From positions 45,106 to 109,105 of the forward strand of contig CALEMF010000045.1 of assembly GCA_937911505.1 (NCBI GenBank): a stretch of 64,000 nt of DNA, in the 5' to 3' direction. The position numbers were made by a program, and so were the translations under genes. Under the pieces are notes generated by a model. The model did no database searches and was not told the DNA's origin. It was given only the letters and a program-made list of their open reading frames with translations. Numbering within the stretch: position 1 is the stretch's first letter; each line of letters starts with the position of its first letter. Shown piece after piece: positions 62,794-64,000 of this stretch. Source of the stretch: an uncultured Cytophagales bacterium. Lineage in GTDB: Bacteria; Bacteroidota; Bacteroidia; Cytophagales; Thermonemataceae.

Positions 62794-64000
62794 GTGCGGA
62801 AAGTTTTATTTATCTCTTATGATGGGCTCACCGACCATTTGGGTCAATCTCAAGTACTCCCTTATGTCATAGGTTTATCTCAATTAGGCTACCAGTTTAC
62901 TATCTTAAGTACAGAAAAGCCTGAGAACTATCAAAAGCGCCAGGAAAAGATCCGTGCGCTTATAAGTCCATATAATATTGACTGGCAGTTTGTTTTTTAC
63001 AAGAGGCAATTACCTGTTTTCTCTGCACTACAAAATATCCGACAATTGAGGCGTAAAGCCTTTCAATTAATGAGAAAGCAAAACTTTGACATTATTCATG
63101 GCCGTAGTCATATTGGAGCGTTAGTTGGATCAAAACTTAAACAGGTATTTCCTACTCTCAAATTTATCTTTGATATGCGGGGTTTTTGGGCAGACGAACG
63201 AGTAGATGGTGGCTTATGGAACTTGAAAAATCCTATTTATAAGTTTATTTACCAGCGCCTTAAAAAGCAAGAGAAAGACTTACTGTTAAGTGCTGACTAC
63301 ACAATTTCTCTTACTCATAATGCGGAATCAGTCATACATAGCTGGAAAGGGCTCAGCCATATTCCGATCGCAGTGATTCCTTGCTGTGTCGATGTCGATT
63401 TATTTGACTACCAAAAGTATCCAACTAAGCCCTCAGATACTCCCTTTACCTTATCCTATTTAGGTTCAATAGGCACTTGGTATTTACTAGATGAAATGCT
63501 TCATTTTTTTAAATTACTTTTGTCCTATAAACCTCAAGCAGAATTTTTATTTATTAGTGGTGAGCCTCCCGAATACATTCTTGCACGAGCTGAGGCATTA
63601 CAAATTCCTCAAAAGCATATACGTATACAGTCAGCAGAACGTGTAGAGGTACCAAGGCTTCTGGCTGAAAGCGATGTGTCTATATTTTTCATCAAAAATG
63701 CTTTTTCAAAGAAAGCCTCGTCTGCTACCAAGATGGGTGAGATATTAGCCATGGGTATTCCTATTATAGCTAATACGCAAATGGGTGATCAGGACTTTTT
63801 ATTTGAAAAGTATACCTGCGGAACGCTTATTGACCAATTTAGCCCCACTACTTATCAGAAGGTTATCCAAAACATAGATGCATTATTACATATAAAGAAA
63901 GATGCTCTCAGACAAACAGCCCTTAGCTATTTTAGTCTTCAGGAAGGTATCCAAGCCTATCTAATAGTATATCAAAAAGTCTTGACCATGAGTAACATCC
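62794..64000 (+). CDS. Glycosyltransferase, GT4-like, 3' end outside window
   Basis: The frame is open from GTG 62794 to the right edge (402 codons visible). It starts MRKVLFISYDGLTDHLGQSQVLPY, a common GT4 opening; FDIIHGRSHIGALVG and IFDMRGFWADERVDGG are in the acceptor lobe; FTLSYLGSIGTWYLLDEML and the donor-site ATKMGEILAMGIPIIANT are in the C-terminal lobe. An exopolysaccharide or LPS glycosyltransferase is likely. It is divergent from the DinB-like gene. Confidence 0.85.
   Translation, partial: MRKVLFISYDGLTDHLGQSQVLPYVIGLSQLGYQFTILSTEKPENYQKRQEKIRALISPYNIDWQFVFYKRQLPVFSALQNIRQLRRKAFQLMRKQNFDIIHGRSHIGALVGSKLKQVFPTLKFIFDMRGFWADERVDGGLWNLKNPIYKFIYQRLKKQEKDLLLSADYTISLTHNAESVIHSWKGLSHIPIAVIPCCVDVDLFDYQKYPTKPSDTPFTLSYLGSIGTWYLLDEMLHFFKLLLSYKPQAEFLFISGEPPEYILARAEALQIPQKHIRIQSAERVEVPRLLAESDVSIFFIKNAFSKKASSATKMGEILAMGIPIIANTQMGDQDFLFEKYTCGTLIDQFSPTTYQKVIQNIDALLHIKKDALRQTALSYFSLQEGIQAYLIVYQKVLTMSNI

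Noticed and set aside
1..64000. CRISPR arrays, insertion sequences, prophage or integrative elements
   Set aside because: No direct-repeat arrays, transposase or integrase motifs, or phage genes were found on reading both strands.

Overview
The window looks like chromosomal DNA of a Bacteroidota bacterium, most likely order Cytophagales. The evidence is the AT-rich composition, many lipoproteins and TonB-dependent receptors with carboxypeptidase-like N-terminal plugs, the rplM-rpsI-rpsB-tsf block, a short MenE, DUF5916/CBM9-type and SPOR-type envelope proteins, and promoters of the TTTG-N18-20-TAnnTTTG type. The species is not identifiable from this alone. I saw no insertion sequence, prophage or CRISPR array.

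Left part (1-12 kb): two unrecognised genes, an XRE regulator next to a helical-repeat protein, an SDR/flavin-monooxygenase pair that overlap by 4 bp, then a compact RNA-related locus. That locus is a nucleotidyltransferase-fold gene and a small vWA gene on the minus strand, divergent from a TROVE-vWA (Ro60-like) gene, with a structured spacer between them. A BtuF-like metal-receptor-fold protein, a very acidic lipoprotein, trigger factor (TTG start) and tRNA-Leu(UAG) follow.

12-25 kb: the bifunctional (p)ppGpp enzyme, an AraC regulator, a potassium-channel-like protein, a class A beta-lactamase, and an atpA standing alone without other ATP-synthase genes. Next come prfA and a truncated prfA paralogue. 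The paralogue lacks the GGQ and codon-recognition motifs and is closed by an in-frame TAA, after which release-factor-like coding sequence continues in the same frame. A lipoprotein, an ABC permease and its HlyD-type adaptor complete this part; the permease and adaptor are separated by a probable intergenic repeat.

25-45 kb: MFS transporter, hemH, a glycosyltransferase, a polytopic membrane protein and a phosphoribosyltransferase. A TPP riboswitch then precedes a TonB-dependent receptor. A TetR regulator and a DoxX-like protein follow, each preceded by the same palindromic operator. Further on are an SDR, a Vms1-like (VLRF1) release-factor homologue, two tiny lipoproteins, cmk, ispH, an alpha/beta hydrolase, a second TonB receptor, a sodium:solute symporter and a methyltransferase.

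45-64 kb: the translation block tsf-rpsB-rpsI-rplM (read on the minus strand), menE, hemL, a TPR plus periplasmic-binding protein, a membrane LytTR regulator beside a DUF5916 protein, two DUF4440-like lipoprotein paralogues (the second with a frameshift in its signal peptide), two SPOR-like paralogues, fumC, a DinB-like protein and a glycosyltransferase cut by the right edge.

Translation and its quality control recur in this window: rplM, rpsI, rpsB, tsf, prfA and its degenerate paralogue, VLRF1, trigger factor, the (p)ppGpp enzyme, tRNA-Leu and the Ro60-like locus. The two strongest candidates for something undescribed are the prfA paralogue and the nucleotidyltransferase/vWA/TROVE locus.
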